From Liminaster sp017519885 (GTDB lineage Bacteria; Bacteroidota; Bacteroidia; Bacteroidales; UBA3663): 64,000 nt of DNA. A model generated the notes under the pieces. That model ran no database searches. It had not been told where the DNA came from and saw nothing but the letters and a program-made list of their open reading frames with translations. Where the stretch lies: contig JAFWRO010000021.1 in NCBI GenBank assembly GCA_017519885.1, positions 62,001 through 126,000 on the forward strand, written 5' to 3'. Shown piece by piece: positions 49,173 to 58,380 of the stretch. The translations under genes and the position numbers were made by a program. How positions within the stretch are numbered: position 1 is the first letter of the stretch; each line of letters begins with the position of its first letter.

Positions 49173-49200
49173 TAACACGAATTATCAATAAATCGTGTTA
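49173..49200. promoter_or_regulatory. inverted repeat TAACACGA...TCGTGTTA upstream of GH43
   Basis: TAACACGA (49173-49180) and TCGTGTTA (49193-49200) with a 12-bp spacer lie 12 bp upstream of the GH43 ATG, inside the likely leader between PL22 and GH43. Related phrases (ACGAATTATCG, AATTATCGTTAATT) recur at 5885 and 37812. Confidence 0.4.
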
Positions 49201-49241
49201 AGAAAAGCCACATATAATTATCGTTAATTTGGGTTACATAC

Positions 49242-50576
49242 TTATAATTCGACAGCATAGACGTTGTCAAAACCTTCGAAGTTGGCTCGGAAGATTATCC
49301 ATTTGTCATCGGGACTGAAGTGGACATTGGGCTCGAGGTTGTAGTTGTGATACTTCATGTTGACCAGTTTCTCCGACTTGAGGCTGTCGCACACGATGGT
49401 GTAGATGGAATCCTGCGAGGTGGGGAAGGAGCCGCCCAGGGAATTGCGCGTCATCGGATAATCGTAGCGAAAGATCCACTGGTCCCTGTTGGAATGTGCA
49501 ACCGAAGTCTTTGACCCACCATCGCCAGCCAGGAAGCTCTCGTCCCACGACGTGGTGTAGTGAACGGCCCATTCATCGCGAAGCAGCGGGTAGATTTCCT
49601 CATGCAGCGTCTCGACATCGACCTTGCCGACGTAGAACGTGGTGCTGCGCGGCTTCTGCAGGTCGAAGTAGATGTAGCGGCCATCGGCACCGAACCATTC
49701 GTGACCGGCAATCTCGCGATAGACGGTGCGTTTGTGCATCAGCACAGGCTGGCGGGCGGGCTTGTTCTTCAGGCCTGCTCGGTCGAGTTCCTTGCGCGAA
49801 CGGATGTCGATGTTCCAGATGCGATCGACCTTATGCCAATGTCCTTCGTGGCAGAAGAGCAGGCGGTTGGGATCTGTGGGAGAGAACTGCAGATGGTTGA
49901 GCCAGGCATTGTCGGTCCAGATGTCGCTGAACTCGCCTGTCTGTGTATCGATGGTGAAAATGGTCTTTTCGAGTTTGGCTTCGAAGATGAGGTTGAAGAA
50001 ATCGCCCTTCTTGGGATGATCGCGCAGGATGCGTGCTTCTTCCGGATTGTCGAAGGTGCCGGCGAGGCGTGTGCCATCACAATTGACGGCAGCGATATGT
50101 CCTGTGCGACCAGCGGGGAGCTTGGCAATGAGGCGTGTTGCGCCATCGACGATAGAGCATGCAAAGATGCTGTCGCGGCGCTGGAAGAAGAGTTCGCGGG
50201 TGGCAGGGCAAACGATTTCGGTGGAGACGCCTTGAGCCTCGTGGGTCACCTGACGGATTTCGAAGGTCTTGAGATTGACGGCATACATCTGCTTGATGAC
50301 GCCCTGCGTGCCATTGCCTGCCACCATGTCGGTCGAAGCCTGAACTACGTCGGTGCCTACAAAGAGCATCTCGTCGCCGACGAAGGGATGGTTGTGGAAA
50401 TAGAACGAGCGATTGGCACCGGCGCGACGTGTGAGTTTGACGATGCGATGACCTGTATCGATATCAATCCACTCGTCGGGCATCGCTTTGCCTCCTGTCT
50501 CGAGGACGGGAATGCCTTGGGCAGAGATGACCGCCGGAACGAAGAGAAGCAGGGAGAGGAGAATGTGAGATTTCAT
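49242..50576 (-). CDS. secreted oligogalacturonate lyase-like protein (PL22)
   Basis: A 444-aa protein. The signal peptide is HILLSLLLFVPAVISAQG. A seven-bladed-propeller-like body has RIVKLTRRAGANRSFYFHNH, HLQFSPTDPNRLLFCHEGHW and the C-terminal YHNYNLEPNVHFSPDDKWII. The His clusters agree with the metal-binding site of oligogalacturonate lyases, which split unsaturated pectin dimers. It neighbours GH43, so the two could serve pectin/arabinan breakdown, although no SusCD pair is in the window. The gene leader holds the CTAGA 9-nt array. Confidence 0.82.
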   Translation of the reverse strand: MKSHILLSLLLFVPAVISAQGIPVLETGGKAMPDEWIDIDTGHRIVKLTRRAGANRSFYFHNHPFVGDEMLFVGTDVVQASTDMVAGNGTQGVIKQMYAVNLKTFEIRQVTHEAQGVSTEIVCPATRELFFQRRDSIFACSIVDGATRLIAKLPAGRTGHIAAVNCDGTRLAGTFDNPEEARILRDHPKKGDFFNLIFEAKLEKTIFTIDTQTGEFSDIWTDNAWLNHLQFSPTDPNRLLFCHEGHWHKVDRIWNIDIRSRKELDRAGLKNKPARQPVLMHKRTVYREIAGHEWFGADGRYIYFDLQKPRSTTFYVGKVDVETLHEEIYPLLRDEWAVHYTTSWDESFLAGDGGSKTSVAHSNRDQWIFRYDYPMTRNSLGGSFPTSQDSIYTIVCDSLKSEKLVNMKYHNYNLEPNVHFSPDDKWIIFRANFEGFDNVYAVEL

Positions 50577-50623
50577 GGGAGGATGTGGTTAATTGGTATA
50601 GAATCGATAGTGGGCTGGATTGT

Positions 50624-50692
50624 CTAGATACTCTAGATTTTCTAGATATTCTAGATGCTCTAGAAGCTCTAGTTATTCTAGAAGGATCTAGG
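50624..50692 (-). repeat. exact 9-nt period repeat (CTAGATNYT) upstream of PL22
   Basis: CTAG recurs at 50624, 50633, 50642, 50651, 50660, 50669, 50678 and (one base late) 50688, i.e. seven consecutive steps of exactly nine or ten. Most units contain the palindrome TCTAGA. It lies between the flotillin terminator and the PL22 start codon. Confidence 0.9.
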
Positions 50693-50709
50693 TGCTAAAA
50701 ACGATAGTT

Positions 50710-50738
50710 GCTATGACCGCTTTTTAGGCGGCCATAGC
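50710..50738 (-). terminator. terminator of the flotillin operon
   Basis: GCTATGACCGC and GCGGCCATAGC (one mismatch) around TTTTTAG form a stem of about 11 bp, ~20 bp after the flotillin stop codon. Confidence 0.65.
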
Positions 50739-50756
50739 AGCATATAAGGTGATGGG

Positions 50757-52295
50757 TTATTCCTCGGGTTTGACCTCGGTAGCCTCGGTCTCATCTTTCT
50801 TGGTACCCAGGTAATCGGGGAGTTTCATACCAGCTTGGTTGAAGAGGTCCTGCAGAGGCGGGATGCTCTTGTAGAGGCCCGATACGAAGTTGGCTGTCGA
50901 AGACTTGCCTTCGCCACCATTGCCCGTATCCCAAACGGTAACCTTGTCGATGTTGATGCCCTTGATGGCATCGACCTGCGTCTTGACGAGTTCGGGAAGC
51001 TTTTCGAGGAGGAGCAGGGTGTAAGCCTTGTTGGCATCGCCTGCAGCCTGGATCATCTTGTCGTAACCGGAAGCCTGCTTTGTAAGAACCTCGAAGAGAC
51101 CCTTGGCTTCGGCTTCCATCTTGGCGAAGATGGCCTGAGCCTCACCCTTGGCACGGGTGGCAGCAGCCACACCTTCACCTTCGGCCTTGGTCTTGATGGC
51201 GTCAGCTTCACCTTTGGCCTTGATGGCCACGGCATCGGCATCACCTTTGGCGCGGAAGGCAACGCTGTCGGCCTCACCTTTCGCATTGACACGCTTGCGC
51301 TCGGCCTCGGCTTCGGCAGCCACGATGAGACGCTGCTTCTCGATTTCCTGAGCCACGATGACGTTGGCCTTCTGGGTGGCCTGTTCGCGTTCTGCACGTG
51401 CCAACTCGGCTTTCTGCTCGGCAACGTACGACTCTTCGAGTGCCTTGGCTGCTGCGATCTTCTCGGCAGCGGTAGCACGGCGCTGAGCCTCGGCTTCACG
51501 TTCGCGGAGGTCGGCCTGCGAATTGGCGATTTCGACCTTGGCGTTGTTCTCGCCCTTGATGGCTTCGGCATTGGCGGCAGCCACAGCCTTACGGGTCTCC
51601 ATCTGGAAGTGTGCCTTGCCGGTTTCACCCGACATCTCCTGTTCGGCAACCTTAGCCTTTGCCTCGTTCTCCTTCTCGGCAACCTTCACCTTGGCTTCGT
51701 TGATAGCCTTGGCAGCAGCTTCCTGACCGAGGGCCTCGATATAGCCCGATTCGTCCTTGATATCGGTGATGTTCACGTTGATGAGTTTCAGACCGATCTT
51801 CTTGAGCTCTATCTCGACGTTCTTCTTGATGTTCTCCTGGAAGACGTCACGGTCCTGGTTGAGTTCCTCAATCGACATGGAGGCGATGACGAGACGAAGC
51901 TGACCGAAAAGAATATCACGAGCCATGTCCTGAATGTCGTTGGCCGAAAGACCAAGCAGACGCTCGGCAGCGTTGTTCATCGAGTCGGACTCGGTGCTGA
52001 TACCCACGGTGAAGCGGCAGGGAACGTCGACGCGGATGTTCTGGCGCGAGAGGGCATTGGTGAGGTTCGCTTCAATAGAGATAGGGGTGAGGTTGAGGTA
52101 GGCGTAGTCCTGGATGATAGGCCATACGAACACGCCACCACCATGTACACACTTGGCTGAGCCTTTGCCAGTAGAGCCATAGACAACGAGAATCTTGTCG
52201 GAAGGGCAACGACGATAGCGCTTCAAAAGGGCAGCCACAATGACAATCACCACGAGGATGAGAATCAATGGAAGTAATGAAGGATCAAATAGCAT
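50757..52295 (-). CDS. flotillin-family SPFH protein
   Basis: A 512-aa protein. An N-terminal membrane segment (LILILVVIVIVAALLKRYR) is followed by the SPFH domain (DKILVVYGSTGKGSAKCVHG through LINVNITDIKDESGYIEALG). A long Ala/Glu/Lys coiled coil of ~200 residues comes next (AEKENEAKAKVAEQEMS... KGEADSVAFRAKGDADAVAI), with 9-10-residue AKGEAD repeats. Flotillins form oligomeric rafts at the membrane. NfeD-like and DUF805 genes precede it in the same direction, the classic flotillin-NfeD pairing. Confidence 0.93.
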   Translation of the reverse strand: MLFDPSLLPLILILVVIVIVAALLKRYRRCPSDKILVVYGSTGKGSAKCVHGGGVFVWPIIQDYAYLNLTPISIEANLTNALSRQNIRVDVPCRFTVGISTESDSMNNAAERLLGLSANDIQDMARDILFGQLRLVIASMSIEELNQDRDVFQENIKKNVEIELKKIGLKLINVNITDIKDESGYIEALGQEAAAKAINEAKVKVAEKENEAKAKVAEQEMSGETGKAHFQMETRKAVAAANAEAIKGENNAKVEIANSQADLREREAEAQRRATAAEKIAAAKALEESYVAEQKAELARAEREQATQKANVIVAQEIEKQRLIVAAEAEAERKRVNAKGEADSVAFRAKGDADAVAIKAKGEADAIKTKAEGEGVAAATRAKGEAQAIFAKMEAEAKGLFEVLTKQASGYDKMIQAAGDANKAYTLLLLEKLPELVKTQVDAIKGINIDKVTVWDTGNGGEGKSSTANFVSGLYKSIPPLQDLFNQAGMKLPDYLGTKKDETEATEVKPEE

Positions 52296-52337
52296 ATTGT
52301 TATTATTTTGAGGTTAATTATTTTAGGAATGGTTGGG

Positions 52338-52373
52338 ATAGTGACTATAGTAATTATAGTGACTATAAAGTTA
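52338..52373 (-). repeat. exact 9-nt period repeat (ATAGTRAYT) in flotillin leader
   Basis: Units at 52338, 52347, 52356 and 52365 (ATAGTGACT, ATAGTAATT, ATAGTGACT, ATAAAGTTA) lie between the DUF805 stop codon and the flotillin start. Confidence 0.8.
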
Positions 52374-52375
52374 TT

Positions 52376-52879
52376 TTAGAAGTTGCTGGTAGTAAATGCT
52401 TCTTCGCCCTTGGGGTTGGGACCATAGACATTATCGCCTGGCTGGGAATCCTGACAAGCAAGGTAGATGAACCAGATGGCACCGACAAGCGATGCAAAAG
52501 GCACGAAGACGCTCAGCAGGTTTCCACCCCAGTAGGTCATCGACCACCAGCCAGAACGGCCTGTGTCGTGCATACGACGAATCTGCACTGCGATGATGGG
52601 CAGCAAAGTAGCCAGCGAGAAGGCAATCAAAGCGATGCAGGCAGGCGAAGTAATAGCGCCGAGGAAGATTTCCTTGATGGCTTCGACATCCTGAGGATCA
52701 CCACCGCGCTGGATGAATTCTGTCATTGGCCCCATAATGACGGTCATAAGCCAGATGTAAAGGACAATCTGAATCAGCGTGATGAAGAGGAAGAAGTACC
52801 AGTGCTCGGAACGACGGGCACGACCACTAAACGTTACGTACTTGGCAAAGCAAGTTTTTACAGCTTCTGTGAAAGACAT
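52376..52879 (-). CDS. DUF805 membrane protein
   Basis: A 167-aa protein. KYVTFSGRARRSEHWYFFLF at the N-terminus and RRMHDTGRSGWWSM near 115 are the DUF805 signatures, with three or four hydrophobic segments (FLFITLIQIVLYIWLMTVIM; ACIALIAFSLATLLPIIAVQ). Function unknown. It sits between the NfeD-like and flotillin genes, so may act with that membrane complex, but it also occurs alone elsewhere. Confidence 0.88.
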   Translation of the reverse strand: MSFTEAVKTCFAKYVTFSGRARRSEHWYFFLFITLIQIVLYIWLMTVIMGPMTEFIQRGGDPQDVEAIKEIFLGAITSPACIALIAFSLATLLPIIAVQIRRMHDTGRSGWWSMTYWGGNLLSVFVPFASLVGAIWFIYLACQDSQPGDNVYGPNPKGEEAFTTSNF

Positions 52880-52911
52880 AATTTGATAGTATTTTGTTGG
52901 TTAATAATTGT

Positions 52912-52943
52912 CGGAGTTTTCGGAGTATTCGGAGTACTCAGAG
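52912..52943 (-). repeat. exact 9-nt period repeat (CGGAGTNYT) in DUF805 leader
   Basis: Units at 52912, 52921, 52930 and 52939 (CGGAGTTTT, CGGAGTATT, CGGAGTACT, CAGAGAGAT) lie between the NfeD stop codon (52947) and the DUF805 start (52879). Confidence 0.8.
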
Positions 52944-52946
52944 AGA

Positions 52947-53534
52947 TCAAATCCTTTCAACCAGGACGGTTTCTGCTTGGACGATTTCCTTGATGCGGAC
53001 CTTGGCACCTGTGGGGATGTCGGTGTCGCTGAGGGCTTCGAGCTCATGCGTGGAACCATTGAGCGAAACGGTGATCTTGCCGGTCTGCTTGCGGTTGCCT
53101 GGAATGCGGAGATAGACGTCGGCAGGGAGTCCGATGGTTTGCTCAACACGGAATGTGTTGTCGCGGTTGAGTTTCATCATCTGGAAGAGCAGGAAGGCGA
53201 TGAGCGACATGAAGATGAGGCCCACGACGGCAGCCAGCAGTCCAAGCAGGACGTGGTTGGGGATGTAGTTCCAGCAGAGCACGCCTGTCCAGCCGAAACC
53301 AAGAATGAAACAGATGACTGACTTGACCGATACGAGATGGAAGCCAGCGGCATCGAAGGCAGCATCGCCACTCTCGGGAATCTGGTCGGGTGCTGTGGAC
53401 ATATCGACATCACTATCGGCATCGAAGCCGATGAAGGTCATGATGGCCTGAATGATGAAGATGATACTCGAGACTGCTGCGAGGATCCAATAGACTTGCA
53501 GCATTCCATCCATTGATTTGAAGGTTTCAAACAT
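52947..53534 (-). CDS. NfeD-like membrane protein with OB-fold
   Basis: 195 aa from the ATG at 53534 (MFETFKSMDGMLQVYWILAA); the frame opens 31 codons earlier but beyond the -7 box at 53574. Three hydrophobic segments (VYWILAAVSSIIFIIQAIMT; ICFILGFGWTGVLCWNYIPN; LLGLLAAVVGLIFMSLIAFL) precede a C-terminal OB-like domain (IGLPADVYLRIPGNRKQTGK, DIPTGAKVRIKEIVQAETVL). NfeD proteins partner flotillins, and the flotillin gene follows in the same operon. Confidence 0.85.
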   Translation of the reverse strand: MFETFKSMDGMLQVYWILAAVSSIIFIIQAIMTFIGFDADSDVDMSTAPDQIPESGDAAFDAAGFHLVSVKSVICFILGFGWTGVLCWNYIPNHVLLGLLAAVVGLIFMSLIAFLLFQMMKLNRDNTFRVEQTIGLPADVYLRIPGNRKQTGKITVSLNGSTHELEALSDTDIPTGAKVRIKEIVQAETVLVERI

Positions 53535-53566
53535 AGCAGTAATAGTTTTAGTGTTTTTTTGTACTG

Positions 53567-53574
53567 CAAAGATA
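53567..53574 (-). promoter_or_regulatory. -7 box for nfeD-DUF805-flotillin operon
   Basis: Minus-strand TATCTTTG followed by CAGTAC, 33 bp upstream of the ATG at 53534. Confidence 0.75.
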
Positions 53575-53731
53575 ATGTCGTTGTTTAAATGCGCGTATCT
53601 CTTGACAACGTTGTCGAGAAAAAACAATTATTTTGCTTATTGCGGTGTAAAGATAGTTAATTTTTAGGGTAACTTTCCTATTTTTTTTCACTTTTTGGTG
53701 TCATTCACTTGCATTTCTACAAAAAATGATG

Positions 53732-53739
53732 TTACTTTG
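53732..53739 (+). promoter_or_regulatory. -7-like box for folP-cdaA
   Basis: TTACTTTG followed by CAAC is one base off TAnnTTTG. Transcription would begin about where the ATG at 53744 lies, so the message would be nearly leaderless or start at the ATG at 53759. Confidence 0.45.
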
Positions 53740-53743
53740 CAAC

Positions 53744-54691
53744 ATGAAAGTGTCGAAAATGCCCCCTACTCCTTGTGTGATGGGCATCATCAACGTAACT
53801 CCTGACTCGTTCTATGAGGCCAGCCGCGTACAGGAGCAATCCGTCTTACGCGAGCGTGTGCGCCAAATATTAGACGAGGGAGGAGCGATAATTGATGTGG
53901 GTGCATATTCGACCAGACCGGGTGCTCTGGACATCAGTGCCGAGGCTGAAATGGAGCGTCTTCGCTGGGCCTTGCCGATTGTTTTCGACGAGGCTGAAAA
54001 GTGGCACAACGAGCATGATGGCAATGGCCCGAAGCCATTGATCAGTGTCGATACTTTTCGCGCTGCTGTAGCCGAGAGATGCGTTACTGAACTTGGCGCA
54101 GACATCATCAACGACATTTCGGGCGGTACGCTCGACGAGGAGATGTTCGACGTCGTGGCTCGCACACGCCCCATCTATATTCTGATGCACAGCCGGGGCA
54201 CGCCTCAGGACATGCAGCAACGTACCGACTACGCCGATGGAGTGGTGGACGAGGTGATTCGTTTCTTCAAGGGGCAGTTGGGGAAGCTGGTTGAGAGGTT
54301 CGAAAGGTTCGAGAGGTTCGAAAGGTTCGAAGGGTTGCTTCCTTCGGTGCGCAGAGCTCGGAGCGAAAAGTTCGAAAAGTTCGAATGGTTCGAAGGGTTT
54401 GAAAACGTGGTCCTCGATCCTGGATTCGGATTTGCCAAGACCTTGGAGCAGAACTATGCATTGATGAAGGGGCTTGACAGGATACGGGAAGCGTTGCCCG
54501 ACTATCCGTTGCTGGTGGGCGTGAGCCGAAAGTCGATGGTTTACAAACTGCTCGGAACGGATGCCAGCAAAGCCTTGAACGGAACGACGGTGCTCAACAC
54601 CTATGCGCTGCTTCACGGAGCATCCATCCTGAGAGTTCATGACGTTAAAGAGGCTGTAGAAGCCATAAAGATATGTGGGAATTTGGCATAA
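53744..54691 (+). CDS. folP: dihydropteroate synthase with in-frame RFE/KFE repeat insert
   Basis: 315 aa from the ATG at 53744; 53759 (MPPTPCVMGI) is an alternative. The TIM barrel has CVMGIINVTPDSFYEASRV, IIDVGAYSTRPGALDIS (pterin/pABA loops), ISVDTFRAAVAERC, DIINDISGG and LDPGFGFAKTLEQNYALM, then VGVSRKSM and the end ILRVHDVKEAVEAI. It joins pABA to dihydropterin pyrophosphate. Residues ~180-220 are an insert of repeated RFE, then KFE/WFE/GFE tripeptides, coded by 9-nt units, just before the DPGFGF strand. The usual length is ~280. The stop overlaps cdaA by 19 bp. Confidence 0.93.
   Translation: MKVSKMPPTPCVMGIINVTPDSFYEASRVQEQSVLRERVRQILDEGGAIIDVGAYSTRPGALDISAEAEMERLRWALPIVFDEAEKWHNEHDGNGPKPLISVDTFRAAVAERCVTELGADIINDISGGTLDEEMFDVVARTRPIYILMHSRGTPQDMQQRTDYADGVVDEVIRFFKGQLGKLVERFERFERFERFEGLLPSVRRARSEKFEKFEWFEGFENVVLDPGFGFAKTLEQNYALMKGLDRIREALPDYPLLVGVSRKSMVYKLLGTDASKALNGTTVLNTYALLHGASILRVHDVKEAVEAIKICGNLA
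54289..54407 (+). repeat. in-frame TTCGAAAGG nonamer arrays inside folP
   Basis: Two blocks: AGGTTCGAA/AGGTTCGAG units from 54296 to 54333, and AAGTTCGAA/TGGTTCGAA/GGGTTTGAA units from 54367 to 54405, separated by ~33 bp. This is the reverse complement of the YYTCGAACC unit in the leaders, so folP carries it in the opposite orientation to the glycosyltransferase at 32252. Confidence 0.88.
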
Positions 54692-55452
54692 AAGACTTGA
54701 TAGACATTCTGGGCGTTGCCGCTCTGATGTTCTACCTTTATCGTTGGTCGAAAGGAAATGGCACGATTGTCATTTTCAAGGGACTTATTGCCATCATCGT
54801 CCTATGGGTGGGCTTGCGATTCTTCGAGTTCCGACTGTTGGGCGGCATCCTCGATCTGGTGGTCTCTGTCTCGATGGTCATTCTGGTCATCCTCTTCCAG
54901 AACGAGATACGTCAGGCGTTGATTCGACTGGGTTCGCGTCACCAATGGAGCAGCATGCTGCGATTCTTTGGCAAGGAGGAATTGGCGAAGAATGACGACA
55001 CGAAGTGGGTCGATGCTGTGATTCTTGCCTGCCAGCACATGTCGGAGCACAAGGTGGGAGCGCTTATCGTAGTGCAACGCTACGATGATGTCGAACCCTT
55101 GATTTCTCCGCCGGGATGTGAGATGGATGCCATTGTCTCGGCCCGTCTTATAGAGCAGGTGTTCTTCAAGAATTCGCCCCTACACGATGGCGCGATGCTG
55201 ATACGTAACGGACGCATAGCCCAGGCTGCAGGCGTTCTGCCTACCAGTCGCAACCGTCGCATTCCCGCCGAGTTGGGCCTGCGTCACCGCAGCGCCTTGG
55301 GCATATCGGAAATCTGTGATGCGCAGGTTGTCGTGGTGAGCGAAGAGACCGGCGACATCTCGCTTTGCTATCGTGGCCGTATCACACGCGGCATCTCGCA
55401 GGCCAAGTTGCAGAAACAACTTCTGGATGGCAAGCCTCACAAAAATAATTAA
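54673..55452 (+). CDS. cdaA: diadenylate cyclase (c-di-AMP synthase)
   Basis: A 259-aa protein, usual CdaA length. About three N-terminal helices (LIDILGVAALMFYLYRW; TIVIFKGLIAIIVLWVGLRF; LDLVVSVSMVILVILFQNEI) precede the DAC domain. Catalytic motifs are DGAMLIRNGRIAQAAGVLPT and LGLRHRSALGISE (DGA and RHR). It makes c-di-AMP from two ATP, a signal for osmotic and wall homeostasis. The folP overlap (19 bp) implies translational coupling; the folP-cdaA order is common in Bacteroidetes. Confidence 0.95.
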   Translation: MWEFGIKDLIDILGVAALMFYLYRWSKGNGTIVIFKGLIAIIVLWVGLRFFEFRLLGGILDLVVSVSMVILVILFQNEIRQALIRLGSRHQWSSMLRFFGKEELAKNDDTKWVDAVILACQHMSEHKVGALIVVQRYDDVEPLISPPGCEMDAIVSARLIEQVFFKNSPLHDGAMLIRNGRIAQAAGVLPTSRNRRIPAELGLRHRSALGISEICDAQVVVVSEETGDISLCYRGRITRGISQAKLQKQLLDGKPHKNN

Positions 55453-55454
55453 CT

Positions 55455-55531
55455 AAAATAATTAACAATTAACAGTTAACAATTAACAATTACTGGTTAA
55501 CCGATTAATAATTAACAATTAACGGTTTACA
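55455..55531 (+). repeat. AATTAAC-type 7-nt repeat in gldE leader
   Basis: About nine AATTAAC/AGTTAAC-like heptamers, including GGTTAACCGATTAATAATTA, fill the gap between cdaA and the gldE start codon at 55549. Confidence 0.8.
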
Positions 55532-55548
55532 TTTATAAACCTGTCCCG

Positions 55549-56844
<1,296 letters not shown>

Positions 56845-56845
56845 G

Positions 56846-57472
56846 ATGACAGCACCCGACTATATCGTTTGGAAGATTACGGAAACCGAGGAGGAACTGC
56901 GTGCCAGCCTCTCGCATCCTGAGTACTTCGAAGCAAAAATCAGGAACCTCAAGCCCGGCAGTCGCCGGCTTATGGAGATTCTGTCGGTTCGCAGGGCTTT
57001 GAAGGAACTCATGTATGGCGAAGAGAAGCCCATCGTTTACGATCGCTACGGCAAGCCTTCGATTGACGAGCCTGATGCACCCTTCATCAGTTTCAGCCAT
57101 ACGAAACAGTATGTTGCCGTTATAACTTCCGATGTGCCTGTCGGTATAGACATCGAACGCAGGGGAGACCGCGTGCAGCGTGTCGTGCCCCAGTTCCTGA
57201 CTCCCGACGAGGTGACAGTCCTTTCCTTGACTCCAGATATCGACCTGGCATTTCATCTGGCATGGAGCGGCAAGGAATCGGCATTCAAGGTCTTGGGTCA
57301 ATCTTTTTACGACCTGAAGAAACTTACTTCCATCGTGTGTGTCGATATGGAGCGGAAACTGATTCTGTTGCATGTCGAAGGCAGGGAACTGCCTATGCGC
57401 ATTCACTTTGATTATACTGAAGACTATGTCCTGACTTGGGTCCAGGACGAGGTTGAATCAATTAACAATTAA
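56846..57472 (+). CDS. 4'-phosphopantetheinyl transferase (Sfp-type)
   Basis: A 208-aa protein. DRYGKPSIDEPDAPFISFSH, VPVGIDIERRGDRVQRVVPQ (Mg-binding Asp and Glu) and WSGKESAFKVLGQSFYDLKK form the Sfp signature. It attaches phosphopantetheine to carrier proteins such as ACP. The ATG is one base after the gldE stop codon, so the two are co-translated. Confidence 0.92.
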   Translation: MTAPDYIVWKITETEEELRASLSHPEYFEAKIRNLKPGSRRLMEILSVRRALKELMYGEEKPIVYDRYGKPSIDEPDAPFISFSHTKQYVAVITSDVPVGIDIERRGDRVQRVVPQFLTPDEVTVLSLTPDIDLAFHLAWSGKESAFKVLGQSFYDLKKLTSIVCVDMERKLILLHVEGRELPMRIHFDYTEDYVLTWVQDEVESINN

Positions 57473-57542
57473 CAGTTAACAATTAACAATTAATAATTAA
57501 CAATTAACAGTTAATAGTTAAGAGTTAGCAATTTACAATTCA
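57458..57542 (+). repeat. AATTAAC-type 7-nt repeat in hmuY leader
   Basis: About ten heptamers (AATTAAC, AGTTAAC, AATTAAT, AGTTAAG, AGTTAGC) run from the last codons of the PPTase gene to the hmuY start. The first unit overlaps the PPTase C-terminus (SINN). Confidence 0.8.
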
Positions 57543-57544
57543 AA

Positions 57545-58375
57545 TTGAGAGATATTATTGCCCTTTTTGGTCTAATGTTGTGGGCAGTGATGCTGACCAG
57601 TTGCGAAGGCATCATGAGCGGCATCTACGACGAGCCTCCCGGAGGAGGTTCGAGCGTCGTTGCTGTGGGTGATACCATCAGCGGATCGATATACATCGAG
57701 GCCAATCATTGGGACGAGTGGTTTTACGTTGATCTGCATGCTATCCGTGATGCTGTCACTGCGGCGAATGCCGGTGAGGCGATGGATTCTTCCTGCCTGC
57801 GTTTCGACCCATATAAGGTGCCGAGAACGCTGACAGGCGAATGGGATGGTACGTCGAAGATATATACCTATCGCTTCCGTGTCATTACGGGCGATGGTTT
57901 GGACGATAACGAATTGCTGGATGTCGTCGAGGTTGACAAGCAGCCCGAGGCTCCATCGTGGGACTTTGCCATTCATCGAAACAACAATCGCACGAATGGA
58001 GGGTCTGCCCTTGAAACCACCTATTCGAGCATGGACGAATTGCCCGTCAATTCGGCGACACTCTTGAACCAAATGGCTTCGGCCGGCAAGGATACCACTT
58101 TTGTCGGCGACATATATACCGAGATGGAGGTATGGGTCGATCAGTCCACAATGCTTCAGGAGATTATCCCCTGCCAGAGTATCAAGGTCAATCAAGTGCT
58201 TTCGCGCTGGCTGACCATGAAGATTCCTCCCATGCCGCCCTCATTCAACCACAACGGACACGTCTTCCTGCTCAGGATGAGTGACGGCACTGTGGCAGCT
58301 TTGCGTTGCGCCAACTACATCAGTGCCAAGAATCTGAAATGTTGTCTGACCATCGAATATCTTTATCCCTATTGA
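57545..58375 (+). CDS. hmuY: HmuY-like heme-binding lipoprotein
   Basis: A 276-aa protein from the TTG at 57545. The next ATG (57575) would leave a signal peptide too short (MLWAVMLTSC), and there is a stop codon upstream, so a TTG start is likely. The lipobox is LTSC near residue 19. GSIYIEANHWDEWFYVDLHA and the beta-rich rest match HmuY family proteins, which bind heme outside the cell. It is 5 bp upstream of a TonB receptor, the same order as hmuYR. No hmuSTUV genes follow. Confidence 0.78.
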   Translation: MRDIIALFGLMLWAVMLTSCEGIMSGIYDEPPGGGSSVVAVGDTISGSIYIEANHWDEWFYVDLHAIRDAVTAANAGEAMDSSCLRFDPYKVPRTLTGEWDGTSKIYTYRFRVITGDGLDDNELLDVVEVDKQPEAPSWDFAIHRNNNRTNGGSALETTYSSMDELPVNSATLLNQMASAGKDTTFVGDIYTEMEVWVDQSTMLQEIIPCQSIKVNQVLSRWLTMKIPPMPPSFNHNGHVFLLRMSDGTVAALRCANYISAKNLKCCLTIEYLYPY

Positions 58376-58380
58376 CCAAT

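Noticed and set aside
50835..52160. 441-aa plus-strand ORF
   Set aside because: Antisense shadow of the flotillin gene; its composition mirrors the Ala/Lys/Glu coiled coil and there is no promoter.
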